In this document: one piece after another, positions 14,283 through 22,527 of the stretch
Position numbering within the stretch: the stretch's first letter is position 1
Layout of the letters: each line of letters opens with the position of its first letter
From: a virus
Reading direction: 5' to 3' (one strand)
Length of the DNA: 40,642 nt
Virus record (IMG/VR): IMGVR_UViG_3300035070_001610
Span: 1 to 40,642 of that record
Translations under genes and position numbers: made by a program
Notes under the pieces: generated by a model
The model's input: only the letters and a program-made list of their open reading frames with translations
The model's database searches: none
What the model was told of the DNA's origin: nothing

Positions 14283-14455
14283 ATACATTTTGGAGATATG
14301 TGAACTATCTAGCCACATGGCGAGAGCATAGGGACACAATCAAAACATTAAACCAACTATCAGACAAAGAACTATCAGATATCGGCATTAACCGTGGTGA
14401 TATAGACAGACTCGTCTGGCTTAAAGAAGATAAATCAATGCGAGGACGCGGATAA
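14279..14455 (+). CDS. DUF1127 (YjiS-like) small protein
   Basis: A 58-residue protein with a GTG start that overlaps the mazG stop (GTGA); GGAGA lies 8-9 bases upstream. The sequence has the DUF1127 layout: an aromatic N-terminal helix (FWRYVNYLATWREHRDT) and then LNQLSDKELSDIGINRGDI. Small DUF1127 proteins are abundant in Alphaproteobacteria and have been linked there to RNA metabolism and nutrient responses. Its stop overlaps the reductase ATG. I infer acquisition from an alphaproteobacterial host, but host relatives are usually more arginine-rich. Confidence 0.85.
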   Translation: MNTFWRYVNYLATWREHRDTIKTLNQLSDKELSDIGINRGDIDRLVWLKEDKSMRGRG

Positions 14456-16359
14456 TGAAAGACAATCACCTACCAACAGACTATCAATCATTTATTCACA
14501 AAAGTCGTTATGCTAAATATATAGAAGGTCAAGGCCGCGAGAGTTGGTCAGAGACCATTAACCGCTTTATGGTGAATATCGTAGGTGATAAGGTAGACCC
14601 AGTCACTTATAAAGAGCTTGAAACCGCTATCATAGGCTTAGGTGTAATGCCGAGTATGCGGTCACTAATGACAGCAGGGGCCGCAGCTGATCGTGACAAC
14701 ACCTGTATGTACAACTGTAGCTACCTCCCAGTAGATAACGTGAAGTCGTTTGATGAAGCTATGTTCATCTTGCTATGCGGTACTGGTGTGGGGTTCTCAG
14801 TAGAACGTCAGTATGTCACAAAGTTACCTGATGTACCGAAGCTCTTCAAGAGCGAAACAAACATCGCCGTTAAGGACAGCAAAGAGGGTTGGGCTAAGGC
14901 CCTACGCCAACTTATTGCTCTTCTTTACAGCGGTGAAATTCCTACGTGGGACGTAAGCCGTGTACGTCCAGCTGGAGCACCACTAAAGACATTCGGTGGC
15001 CGTGCTTCAGGACCAGCCCCGCTTGTTGATCTATTCAACTTCGCAGTACACACATTCAAAGAGGCCCAAGGGCGTCAACTATCCTCAATCGAAGTACACG
15101 ACATTATGTGTAAGATTGGTGAGGTTGTCGTTGTAGGTGGTGTACGTCGATCGGCTATGATTAGCTTGAGCAACTTGTCAGATAACCGTATGCGTTACGC
15201 AAAGTCAGGCCAGTGGTGGGAAACAAACCCACAGCGAGGCCTAGCGAATAACTCAGTAGCATACACCGAGAAACCAGATGCCCTCTCATTCATTCGTGAG
15301 TGGACTGCCTTGATTGAAAGTAAATCAGGTGAACGTGGTATCTTTAACCGTGAGGCATCTAAGGCACAAGCAGCTAAGAATGGACGCCGTGATGCAGACC
15401 ATGACTTCGGTACCAACCCGTGCAGCGAGATTATCCTCCGTCCAATGCAATTCTGTAACCTTACGGAGTGTGTAGTACGTGCTACAGACACAATCGATAC
15501 ACTCTCAGAGAAGGTACGCTTAGCGTCGATCCTAGGTACAATCCAATCGACATATACTAAGTTTCCTTACCTACGTAAGAAGTGGGCAGATAATACCGAA
15601 GAGGAGCGTCTACTAGGTGTGTCTCTAACGGGTATCATGGATAATCCATTGATGACTGCAAAGAACAAGGGCCTAGACAAAACACTCACCCACCTCAAAC
15701 AGGTAGCTATTGATACAAACAAAGAGTGGGCCGAGAAGCTAGGTATTCCCGTATCAGCTGCAATTACTTGTGTTAAGCCATCGGGAACAGTCTCGCAGCT
15801 TGTAGACAGCGCCAGCGGCATCCATGCTCGTCACAGCCGCTACTATATCCGCACAGTCCGTGGTGATATCAAGGACCCTCTAACACAGTTCATGAAAGAC
15901 CAAGGTATTCCTAACGAGCCTTGTGTCAGTAAACCAGACCAGACTGTTGTGTTTAGCTTCCCTATGAAGTCACCAGACAATGCTGTAATCACAGAAGACC
16001 TGACTGCAATTAAGCAGCTGGAAATGTGGTTAGCATATCAACGTCATTGGTGTGAACACAAACCCTCAGTTACGATTAACGTCAAAGCCGATGAGTGGTT
16101 CGAAGTAGGTGCTTTTGTCCATAAACACTTTGATGAAATGAGCGGTGTAAGTTTCCTACCCTTTAACGGCCATACTTACCAACAAGCTCCTTATCAAGAT
16201 GTAGGCAAAGCTGACTACAGAGAGCTTGCTAAGATAATGCCTAAGGCAATCGACTGGTCCAAGCTCTCAGAATATGAGAACGAGGACAATACAGCTGGCT
16301 CGCAGACGCTCGCGTGTAGCGGCGGCGGCGATAGCTGTGAGATTGTTGACTTAACCTAA
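14455..16359 (+). CDS. nrdJ: Class II (B12-dependent) ribonucleotide reductase
   Basis: A 634-residue adenosylcobalamin-dependent reductase of the monomeric triphosphate type. It converts ribonucleotides to deoxyribonucleotides. Active-site cysteines lie near C84/C88 (NTCMYNCSYLPV); the radical-bearing C323 and general base E325 are in NPCSEI; the C-terminal shuttle cysteines are in CSGGGDSC near the end. LLCGTGVGFSVE is typical of class II enzymes. The cofactor must come from the host, so activity depends on host B12. It overlaps the DUF1127 gene. Confidence 0.95.
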   Translation: MKDNHLPTDYQSFIHKSRYAKYIEGQGRESWSETINRFMVNIVGDKVDPVTYKELETAIIGLGVMPSMRSLMTAGAAADRDNTCMYNCSYLPVDNVKSFDEAMFILLCGTGVGFSVERQYVTKLPDVPKLFKSETNIAVKDSKEGWAKALRQLIALLYSGEIPTWDVSRVRPAGAPLKTFGGRASGPAPLVDLFNFAVHTFKEAQGRQLSSIEVHDIMCKIGEVVVVGGVRRSAMISLSNLSDNRMRYAKSGQWWETNPQRGLANNSVAYTEKPDALSFIREWTALIESKSGERGIFNREASKAQAAKNGRRDADHDFGTNPCSEIILRPMQFCNLTECVVRATDTIDTLSEKVRLASILGTIQSTYTKFPYLRKKWADNTEEERLLGVSLTGIMDNPLMTAKNKGLDKTLTHLKQVAIDTNKEWAEKLGIPVSAAITCVKPSGTVSQLVDSASGIHARHSRYYIRTVRGDIKDPLTQFMKDQGIPNEPCVSKPDQTVVFSFPMKSPDNAVITEDLTAIKQLEMWLAYQRHWCEHKPSVTINVKADEWFEVGAFVHKHFDEMSGVSFLPFNGHTYQQAPYQDVGKADYRELAKIMPKAIDWSKLSEYENEDNTAGSQTLACSGGGDSCEIVDLT

Positions 16360-16414
16360 CTCCCTCCACCTGAGCATGTGATTAAACTGCTCACTAACCC
16401 AAGGAGAAACCCCA

Positions 16415-17185
16415 ATGACTAAGATGCTCTTTATCGACATCGAGACTGCCCCGATCCTAGGCCACGTATGGAGCCTCTGGAAACAAAACGTAGGCCTTAA
16501 CCAGATCAAAGAAGACTGGTACATTATGTCCTTCTGTGCCAAATGGGCAGGAAAGGATGAGATCATTTACGAAGACGGACGCGATACACCTGAGGATGAT
16601 TACTCAATGTTGCTGACACTTCATAAACTTCTCGATGAGGCAGACTATGTAGTAGCCCACAATGGTGACCGCTTTGACATCAAGAAGATCAAAGCCCGTA
16701 TGATCCTAGCTGGACTCACACCTCCATCCCCATTCAAATCAATCGACACTCTAAAGATCGTAAAGAAAGAGTTCGCATTCACCTCTAACAAACTTGCATA
16801 TCTCACAGATAAGCTTTGCAAGGTCAAGAAGCTGGACCATGCTAAGTTTGCTGGCTTCTCACTCTGGACTGAGTGCCTCCGTGGTAACCTCGAAGCTTGG
16901 GAAGAAATGCGTGAATACAATATTGTAGATGTTGTATCCCTCGAAGAGCTTTATGAGATTCTTCGTCCATGGTCCTCTATGCACCCTAATATCAATGCAC
17001 AGACCGACGATGAGGTCACAGCTTGTCCTAAGTGTGGTTCACATCACATCGTTAAACGTGGTTTCTTCCATACCAACAAAGGTAAGTTCCAGCGTTATAA
17101 CTGTCAGACCTGCCACGGCTGGTCATCATCGACTACGACATCTAACACAAAAGAAAAGCGGGCATCCCTGCTGCAATCACGATAG
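16415..17185 (+). CDS. DEDD 3'-5' exonuclease with C-terminal zinc ribbon
   Basis: A 256-residue protein in two parts. Residues 1-185 form an RNase H-fold DEDDy exonuclease: D8 and E10 (FIDIETAP), D88 (AHNGDRFD), and Y168 with D172 (YNIVDVV). Residues 200-235 form a zinc ribbon, C204-x2-C207 and C230-x2-C233, reading CPKCGSHHIVKRG, then YNCQTCHGW. That ribbon style is seen in transposase DNA-binding ends. The polymerase already has its own proofreading domain, so this is a separate nuclease, perhaps for host DNA or repair. AAGGAGA precedes the ATG. Confidence 0.88.
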   Translation: MTKMLFIDIETAPILGHVWSLWKQNVGLNQIKEDWYIMSFCAKWAGKDEIIYEDGRDTPEDDYSMLLTLHKLLDEADYVVAHNGDRFDIKKIKARMILAGLTPPSPFKSIDTLKIVKKEFAFTSNKLAYLTDKLCKVKKLDHAKFAGFSLWTECLRGNLEAWEEMREYNIVDVVSLEELYEILRPWSSMHPNINAQTDDEVTACPKCGSHHIVKRGFFHTNKGKFQRYNCQTCHGWSSSTTTSNTKEKRASLLQSR

Positions 17186-17197
17186 GAGACAACAACA

Positions 17198-17623
17198 ATG
17201 AGTATTCTTAAAGCTTACCGAGCCGACTTCGCCACACGCGATGCCGATGATATCCTGACCTCGTTTCAGAACACACTGGAGAAGGCTCTAGACCGAGGTG
17301 ATCTAGGCCGAGACGAAGTCGTAACCCTCGTAGCATTCTATGCAGAGTTTGGGGTCGCCTACCTTCGCCAAGTAGCTTATACCTTCCGTGATCCTGAGGG
17401 GTCGCAGCAGAGTATGAAGTTTATGAATAGTGTGATTGCTGAAGCGGTTCACGAAGCTGGCCTTCATTATTACAACAAAGAACACGGCTACTCACTAATT
17501 GATAAAGCAGTTCAAGAAGCTTTGGACAATAATGGGTCCGTATCGGTTGATGTTATCAATCATATTATTGACGATATCGAAATTACTTACATCGAAGAAG
17601 AAGAAACAGAAGTGGAACACTAA
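17198..17623 (+). CDS. Replication-region protein, unknown
   Basis: A 141-residue acidic, mainly helical protein with TAGGAGA before the ATG. The acidic C-terminus (YIEEEETEVEH) is notable. It lies between two exonuclease genes and abuts the second with no gap, so a helper in DNA degradation or replication would fit. No catalytic motif is visible. Confidence 0.6.
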   Translation: MSILKAYRADFATRDADDILTSFQNTLEKALDRGDLGRDEVVTLVAFYAEFGVAYLRQVAYTFRDPEGSQQSMKFMNSVIAEAVHEAGLHYYNKEHGYSLIDKAVQEALDNNGSVSVDVINHIIDDIEITYIEEEETEVEH

Positions 17624-18391
17624 ATGATTGCCCTCGTTGATGCGGATAGCCTATTATATAAAGTTGGATTTGCCATCGAGGACAAGGTGGTTTGGAATGA
17701 ACAGGAAGTTGCTCTAGGGACCGAAGAGCCAGAAGTCGAATACTACACAGACCTCGAGGTTTGTAAGGAGACTTTTGACAGGTTCGTAGGTAACATCCTG
17801 TTCGCCACTGACTGCGACAAAGCGTTTCTTGTGTTCTCAGGTGGAGGTAACTTTCGCGATGCAATCCCAACATCGTATAAAGAGAATCGAACTAACAACC
17901 GCAAACCCCTAGGGTATGCAGAGCTTCGTGAGTACGCGGAGACAACATATGACTCACACACCCCACAAGGAATGGAAGCAGATGATTATGTTGTACACCT
18001 TAAGACTAAGGAGTCCGAAGAATACATCTTATGTGCTATTGATAAGGACGTCCTGTACCAGACTGTAGGGACACACTACAACTACGGTCGTGATGAGGAA
18101 GTCACAGTTAACGACTTCGAAGCTATTTGGTATGCGTACTATCAGGTCCTCACTGGGGACACTTCCGATGGCTACAAAGGAGCTAAGAATGTCGGACCAG
18201 TGAAGGCTAAGAAAATTCTCGAGGAGTGTGAAAACGAACAAGAATTGTGGCAAGCTGTAGTAGAGACATATGAGAGCCGAGGACAGACCGAAGAAGAGGC
18301 TCTACACACTATGCAGTTGGCTAATATGCATCAATTCGATGGTGAAAACATAGTATTATGGACACCTCCGCCCCTTGAAAGACCCCTATAG
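17624..18391 (+). CDS. 5'-3' exonuclease, gp6-like
   Basis: A 255-residue FEN/5'-3' exonuclease comparable to T7 gp6 (300 residues). Metal ligands are in LVDADSLLY (D6, D8), GMEADDYV and CAIDKD. The helix-three-turn-helix DNA-binding element reads GDTSDGYKGAKNVGPVKAKKIL. Such enzymes remove RNA primers and degrade host DNA. Its final codons lie inside the second phage promoter: the TAG stop at 18389-18391 is the TAG of the CTATAG core. Confidence 0.93.
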   Translation: MIALVDADSLLYKVGFAIEDKVVWNEQEVALGTEEPEVEYYTDLEVCKETFDRFVGNILFATDCDKAFLVFSGGGNFRDAIPTSYKENRTNNRKPLGYAELREYAETTYDSHTPQGMEADDYVVHLKTKESEEYILCAIDKDVLYQTVGTHYNYGRDEEVTVNDFEAIWYAYYQVLTGDTSDGYKGAKNVGPVKAKKILEECENEQELWQAVVETYESRGQTEEEALHTMQLANMHQFDGENIVLWTPPPLERPL

Positions 18392-18395
18392 AAGG
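18369..18395 (+). promoter_or_regulatory. Phage RNA polymerase promoter, copy 2 (late)
   Basis: CCCCTTGAAAG followed by ACCCCTATAGAAGG. It differs from copy 1 in only a few positions across 27 bases. It overlaps the end of the exonuclease gene and lies 11 bases upstream of the first late gene, where T7 also has a late promoter (before gene 6.5). It should drive the structural genes. Confidence 0.82.
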
Positions 18396-18405
18396 AAACG
18401 AAATA

Positions 18406-18579
18406 ATGTTACCCAAAATTTCTAAAGAATCCTTAACAGTTATTATTGAGACTCTGGAAGATCGTTTTCCAGATAAATTGCCACATAAGGCTGTTACAAT
18501 GGAACATATGTATATGCTGTTAGGCCAACAGGCGGTCATCCGCCATCTAAAAGAAATACTAGAGGTTAGCTATGAGTAA
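18406..18579 (+). CDS. gp6.5-like small protein
   Basis: A 57-residue helical protein, MLPKISKESL to ILEVSYE, with GAAGGAA before the ATG. The FPDKLP, then MLLGQQAVIRHLKEI pattern resembles the small protein that lies just before the portal block in several T7-like phages. Its function is unknown there as well. It overlaps the acetyltransferase gene by 8 bases and is the first gene behind the late promoter. Confidence 0.65.
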   Translation: MLPKISKESLTVIIETLEDRFPDKLPHKAVTMEHMYMLLGQQAVIRHLKEILEVSYE

Positions 18580-19033
18580 GATCACCGTAATACCCTACGA
18601 TGATAAATACGTAGATGGCCTAGAGGAATTGCTCCTAGCCTTCTCTAAGGAGATTTACGGAGCAGGTACAGTCGATCTAAATAGATTTGTGGAAGACCAC
18701 TGGTTTATTTACTTGGCGATGGATGGGGAAAAGGTTGTAGGTTTTTCGAGTTACATTTACAACACCTACTTTGGCCTACGGCCTCCCACTATCGGTAACT
18801 CATACGTATATGTCACACCTCAATACAGAGGAGGTAGGGCAGCTTACTTACTTAGTAAGCAGACTGGATACGTTAGTATAGACACAGGGCTTCCCCTAGA
18901 GCTATACCTCGCTTCCAATGAATCGAGACGTGTTGCTGAGCACCTCATTGGTACTAAAGGTAATGAGGTGTATACTGCTCACATCTATGAGCTCGATCAC
19001 ATAAAACAAGGTTACAAATTTTACACTAAATAA
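18572..19033 (+). CDS. GNAT-family N-acetyltransferase-like protein
   Basis: A 153-residue protein with GNAT layout: first strand, helices, beta strands around FIYLAMDGEKVVGFSSYIY, then the acetyl-CoA loop Q84-Y-R-G-G-R-A90 after VYVTP, and a following helix. Related proteins occur beside the portal gene in some T7-like phages; their targets are unknown. It could modify a host or capsid protein. Expressed late, from the second promoter. Confidence 0.75.
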   Translation: MSKITVIPYDDKYVDGLEELLLAFSKEIYGAGTVDLNRFVEDHWFIYLAMDGEKVVGFSSYIYNTYFGLRPPTIGNSYVYVTPQYRGGRAAYLLSKQTGYVSIDTGLPLELYLASNESRRVAEHLIGTKGNEVYTAHIYELDHIKQGYKFYTK

Positions 19034-19043
19034 GGACAGAACT

Positions 19044-19349
19044 ATGAGTTACACTTTCAAAAACCCCTTCATGCCCGACCTCTCACTACGACCAGATGGG
19101 ATGGTATTCGGAGGCGGTAAAGGCGGCGGCGGCAGCAAGGTAGTAGAAAAACCAGTCTACGTGCCACCACCCGCAGCACCTCAGCTAGATAATGCGGCCA
19201 CACAAGAAGATGCTGTTACTCCCGAAGACGAAATGATGCGTCAGAAAGAGTCCATTAAGAAGGGCGCTAAGTCACTTCAGATTCCACTAGCAGGTTCAGG
19301 TGACGGTGGAGCTACTGGCACAATCGGCACTGGCTCAGACAATAAATAA
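19044..19349 (+). CDS. gp7.3-like tail assembly protein
   Basis: A 101-residue, low-complexity protein rich in Gly, Pro and Lys (GGGKGGGGSKVVEKP, VPPPAAP) with an acidic middle (EDAVTPEDEMM) and a final basic patch (KKGAKSLQIPLAGSG). Position just before the portal and the composition match T7 gp7.3, a virion protein needed for tail assembly and adsorption. The match rests on composition and order rather than a clear motif. Confidence 0.7.
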   Translation: MSYTFKNPFMPDLSLRPDGMVFGGGKGGGGSKVVEKPVYVPPPAAPQLDNAATQEDAVTPEDEMMRQKESIKKGAKSLQIPLAGSGDGGATGTIGTGSDNK

Positions 19350-19361
19350 AGGATAATATCA

Positions 19362-20924
19362 ATGGCAACTAATAAACAATACAATCCAGAAGAATTGGTT
19401 GAGTTGCTATCGAGTTCCAAGGAAAAGTTTTCCAAGCTAGATACAGGACGCTCCTCAGTGCTAGACCGCGCTAGGGAGTGTTCTAATCTGACTATTCCAT
19501 CTGTAATCACAGAAGATGGTCACACAGAGTCAGACGATCTCTCTACACCTTATCAGGCTGTAGGTTCGCGTTTGGTTCACAACCTAGCTAATAAACTTCT
19601 CATGGCCCTTTTGCCCCCTAATACCTCTTTCTTCCGTCTATTACCTCAGCCCGAGGTTGTCGCATTCGCTAAAGAAAACGACGCAAACGAAGACTTAGAG
19701 AAGAATCTTGTCACAATCGAGAATGAGATACAACGTCAGATCGAGCGTGAGGCTCTGCGAGTTCCTATCTTTGAAGCGATTAAGTCGTTGATCATTGGTG
19801 GTAACGCATTGCTGTACAAGACTAAAGGTGGGGTGAAGAGTTACAAGATGGCCGATTATGTGGTCAGTCGTGACTTCTCAGGTAACCCGATAGAAATAAT
19901 TACAAAGGAAGCTGTTTCTAAAGAAGCACTTCCAGATGATGTTCGTGACCAAGTCATGAGCGATCCAGACCTACGTGAGGCAGAGAAGGTCACAATCTTT
20001 AGCCGTGCTGTCCTCAAAGAGGGTACATGGTATACTTTCCAAGAAGTAGAAGGTTTTATCGTTGAAGGTTCTGAAGAGAACTTCAAGAACGGTACGGACT
20101 TCCCTTACATCCCACTACGCTGGACTTCGATCAATGGTGAAAGCTATGGTCGTGGACTGGTAGAGCAATACCTCGGTGACTTCCGCAGTCTCGAGGCACT
20201 ATATCAACTGTTACTAGAAGCGTCCTCGGTTATGTCCCGAGTGCTCTTCGGTAAGCGAGCAGGTGCCGTTCTGGACATCGACGATATCAACAACGCTGAG
20301 AATGGTGTTTGTATCCTTGGTGATTTAGAGAACGACATCACTACGCTACGGGTAGATAAAGGATCAGACCTCTCTGTTCCTATGAACATGGTCCAAGACC
20401 TGACACGCCGCCTCGAAGCGGCTTTCCTCGTAGCGTCCTCCGCAGCACGTGACTCTGAGCGTACTACAGCCACTGAGATTCGTTTCATGGCCGCAGACCT
20501 CGAGCAGTCGCTTGGTGGTGTATACTCACTGCTCGCTCTAGAACTACAGCGTCCTCTCGCTAGTCTACTCCTGAAGCAATCCAAAGCCCCTCTCGATCAG
20601 TTAGGGGTTGATGTGGTTGTGGTAACAGGTGTGGAAGCACTAGGTCGCACAGCAGAACTAGATAGACTTCGTCAATTCAACTCATTGCTACATGAGACAG
20701 GCGCTGCGGAGCAGATTATGCAGCGTATGAACATTGGTGTTTATATTGAGAAACTGGCTAACGCCCTCTCAATGGATGCTACTGGGTTGATTAAAACAGA
20801 CGAACAGCTACAAGCTGAGCAACAACAACAACAACAAGCTATGCAGCAGCAACAACAGATTCAAATGGAACAGGAAGGCGTTAAAGCCCTTGCTGGCGCT
20901 GCACAAGCACAACTTTCAAAATAG
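19362..20924 (+). CDS. Portal (head-tail connector) protein, gp8-like
   Basis: A 520-residue portal (T7 gp8 has 536) that forms the ring through which DNA enters and leaves the capsid. Recognisable portions are LANKLLMALLPPNTSFFRL, PYIPLRWTSINGESYGRG, and RDSERTTATEIRFMAADLEQSLGGVYSLLA. The C-terminus has a glutamine-rich tail (six Q followed by AMQQQQQ), which is common in this family. AAAGGATA lies before the ATG. First of the canonical head genes. Confidence 0.95.
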   Translation: MATNKQYNPEELVELLSSSKEKFSKLDTGRSSVLDRARECSNLTIPSVITEDGHTESDDLSTPYQAVGSRLVHNLANKLLMALLPPNTSFFRLLPQPEVVAFAKENDANEDLEKNLVTIENEIQRQIEREALRVPIFEAIKSLIIGGNALLYKTKGGVKSYKMADYVVSRDFSGNPIEIITKEAVSKEALPDDVRDQVMSDPDLREAEKVTIFSRAVLKEGTWYTFQEVEGFIVEGSEENFKNGTDFPYIPLRWTSINGESYGRGLVEQYLGDFRSLEALYQLLLEASSVMSRVLFGKRAGAVLDIDDINNAENGVCILGDLENDITTLRVDKGSDLSVPMNMVQDLTRRLEAAFLVASSAARDSERTTATEIRFMAADLEQSLGGVYSLLALELQRPLASLLLKQSKAPLDQLGVDVVVVTGVEALGRTAELDRLRQFNSLLHETGAAEQIMQRMNIGVYIEKLANALSMDATGLIKTDEQLQAEQQQQQQAMQQQQQIQMEQEGVKALAGAAQAQLSK

Positions 20925-20940
20925 CTAAAGGAGACACCAT

Positions 20941-21132
20941 ATGGCACAGAAATCACACTATGAGATCAAGCAGAATGCTTTGAAATCTAAAAACTCTAAT
21001 ACGATCACAGACAGCGATTATGTCCTTCGGGATGTCGGTACTGATGAGGATACTGCTAAGAACATTATTGACATCACACCCGATGCTTTCAAAAAGAAGG
21101 CACCAGTAAAAGCTTCTAAAGCGGAGGACTAA
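20941..21132 (+). CDS. Small protein between portal and scaffold, unknown
   Basis: A 63-residue, lysine-rich protein, MAQKSHYEIK to KASKAED, with AAAGGAGA before the ATG. It probably lacks stable structure. It starts 16 bases after the portal stop and ends one base before the scaffold ATG, so it is made with the head proteins. T7 has no counterpart here; a minor head protein or a piece split from the scaffold is possible. Confidence 0.6.
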   Translation: MAQKSHYEIKQNALKSKNSNTITDSDYVLRDVGTDEDTAKNIIDITPDAFKKKAPVKASKAED

Positions 21133-21133
21133 T

Positions 21134-21967
21134 ATGTCTGAGCATGATCAAGTAACTGAAACAGTCAATGAGGCCCCTCAGGGGGTCTCAGAGGCCCCTC
21201 AGAATACTCCTGAAGAACAGGCAGCTATTGACCGCTACCGTGAGTCACAGAAGACAGCGGAAGAGCGGGATGCTGGTGTTCCTGAAGGTTACAACGAGGA
21301 CGGTACAAAGCAGGAAGAGCTCATTGCTGGTAAGTTCAAGTCTCAAGAAGACTTGCTCAAAGCTTATGAAGAACTCCAAAAGAAAATGGGACAGCCTCAG
21401 GAAACACCTGAGGAAGCTCCAGAAGCTAAAGAGGAATCCATTGAGGAAGCAGATGCAGACTCAACCGAGTTCTCAGCTACAAAATATGAGCAGGAAGTGG
21501 CCTCTAACGGTTCTCTTTCTGACGCGTCATATGCCGAATTGGAATCTAAAGGTTTCACTCGCTCACAAGTAGATACATACATCAAAGGACAACAGGCTTA
21601 TGCCGATTCTGTCCGTAATAGTGTGTATGAATCTGTGGGTGGTGAAGAGGCTTACTCGAGCCTAATCCAATGGGCATCACAAAACATGGAACCCGCAGCA
21701 ATTAAAGAGTATAATGATGCTGTGGACTCTATGGACCAGTCACGTATGTTACGTTCACTGGAATACATGAACCTTAAGCACGGACAGAGTGCCCCACGCG
21801 AAGCGAGACGCCTCGAGGGCGATAGCCCCGCAGGTGGCCTCCAGCCATACTCGAATAAAAACGAATGGCAGCGTGACAGCACAAGTCGCCTCTACGGAAA
21901 AGATGCTAAGTTTACCAAAATGGTTGATCAACGCTACTTAGCAGCACGTCGTAAAGGTATCTTGTAA
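21134..21967 (+). CDS. Scaffolding protein, gp9-like
   Basis: A 277-residue acidic, helical protein (T7 gp9 has 307). The N-terminal two-thirds is rich in Glu, Gln and Ala (PQETPEEAPEAKEESIEEA); the C-terminal end is basic (RLYGKDAKFTKMVDQRYLAARRKG), the arrangement used to bind capsid protein inside the prohead. GKFKSQEDLLKAYEELQKK is a typical scaffold segment. A strong hairpin in its first codons (21169-21190) and another after its stop may tune its level. Confidence 0.9.
   Translation: MSEHDQVTETVNEAPQGVSEAPQNTPEEQAAIDRYRESQKTAEERDAGVPEGYNEDGTKQEELIAGKFKSQEDLLKAYEELQKKMGQPQETPEEAPEAKEESIEEADADSTEFSATKYEQEVASNGSLSDASYAELESKGFTRSQVDTYIKGQQAYADSVRNSVYESVGGEEAYSSLIQWASQNMEPAAIKEYNDAVDSMDQSRMLRSLEYMNLKHGQSAPREARRLEGDSPAGGLQPYSNKNEWQRDSTSRLYGKDAKFTKMVDQRYLAARRKGIL
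21169..21190 (+). promoter_or_regulatory. Hairpin in the scaffold 5' coding region
   Basis: tgaggcccc (21169-21177) pairs with gggtctca and its preceding G (21182-21190) around a 4-base loop, giving nine pairs with one GU. It begins 35 bases after the scaffold ATG. It is one of a family of CCC-tetraloop-GGG hairpins in the late region and may slow ribosomes or serve as an RNA cleavage site. Confidence 0.4.
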
Positions 21968-21971
21968 AGGT

Positions 21972-22011
21972 TAACCCCTGAGGAGTTATGTCTCCTTCTC
22001 CTTGGGGGTTA
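21972..22011 (+). terminator. Strong hairpin between scaffold and HNH gene
   Basis: Bases 21972-21985 pair with 21998-22011 to make a continuous 14-bp stem with two GU pairs and a 12-base loop. Atttaaa follows, so there is no clean U tract. It starts 5 bases after the scaffold stop. It may be a partial terminator or an RNA processing site that separates scaffold from capsid mRNA. Confidence 0.6.
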
Positions 22012-22115
22012 TTTAAACATCTAAGGGACATCGAAGCTAAACTATGTTTATTTATAGCCCGAAGCAAACCCTTGCGGGGGTTAGTAGAGGATAACTATAA
22101 TAAGGAACTCAAATT

Positions 22116-22523
22116 ATGCTTAGAAAATGTCGGTCATGTGGACTCGAAGCACACACAGAAGAAGAGCTATCTCTGTTTGTATTCGGTAAAAACAACAAAC
22201 ATGGACGGCGGCTGGTCTGTAAGGCTTGTGCTAATAAGCAATGGCAAGCACAACCTAACTATCAAGATATAATCTTGAAGGCCCGTTACGGTATTACAAC
22301 AGACGATTATAACCAAATGTTCATTGAACAAGAAGGTTGTTGTGCAATATGTAATATCCACCAGAAGGACACCAAGAAACGACTCTATGTGGATCATTGT
22401 CACGACACTGGAAAGGTCAGACAGTTGTTATGTCAACATTGTAATACTTTACTAGGATTTGCTAGAGACGACACAAAAGTGTTGTCAGAAGCAATTAAAT
22501 ATATAAATAAACATAAGGAATAA
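22116..22523 (+). CDS. HNH endonuclease (endonuclease VII type)
   Basis: A 135-residue protein. Two zinc sites bracket the structure: C5/C8 with C35/C38 and C76/C79 with C106/C109. The nuclease core has D93-H-C-H96 after VDHCH, TGKVRQLLCQHCNTLLGF and a final helix (AIKYINKHKE), the layout of recombination endonuclease VII-like HNH enzymes. Free-standing enzymes like this behave as homing endonucleases in phages. It sits between scaffold and capsid, which are adjacent in T7, so it looks inserted. It ends only 4 bases before the capsid ATG. Confidence 0.92.
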   Translation: MLRKCRSCGLEAHTEEELSLFVFGKNNKHGRRLVCKACANKQWQAQPNYQDIILKARYGITTDDYNQMFIEQEGCCAICNIHQKDTKKRLYVDHCHDTGKVRQLLCQHCNTLLGFARDDTKVLSEAIKYINKHKE

Positions 22524-22527
22524 GACT

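Noticed and set aside
22067-22082. Short aaccc/gggtt hairpin before the HNH gene as a terminator
   Set aside because: Only 5 bp with no T run; too weak to call beside the 14-bp stem at 21972.
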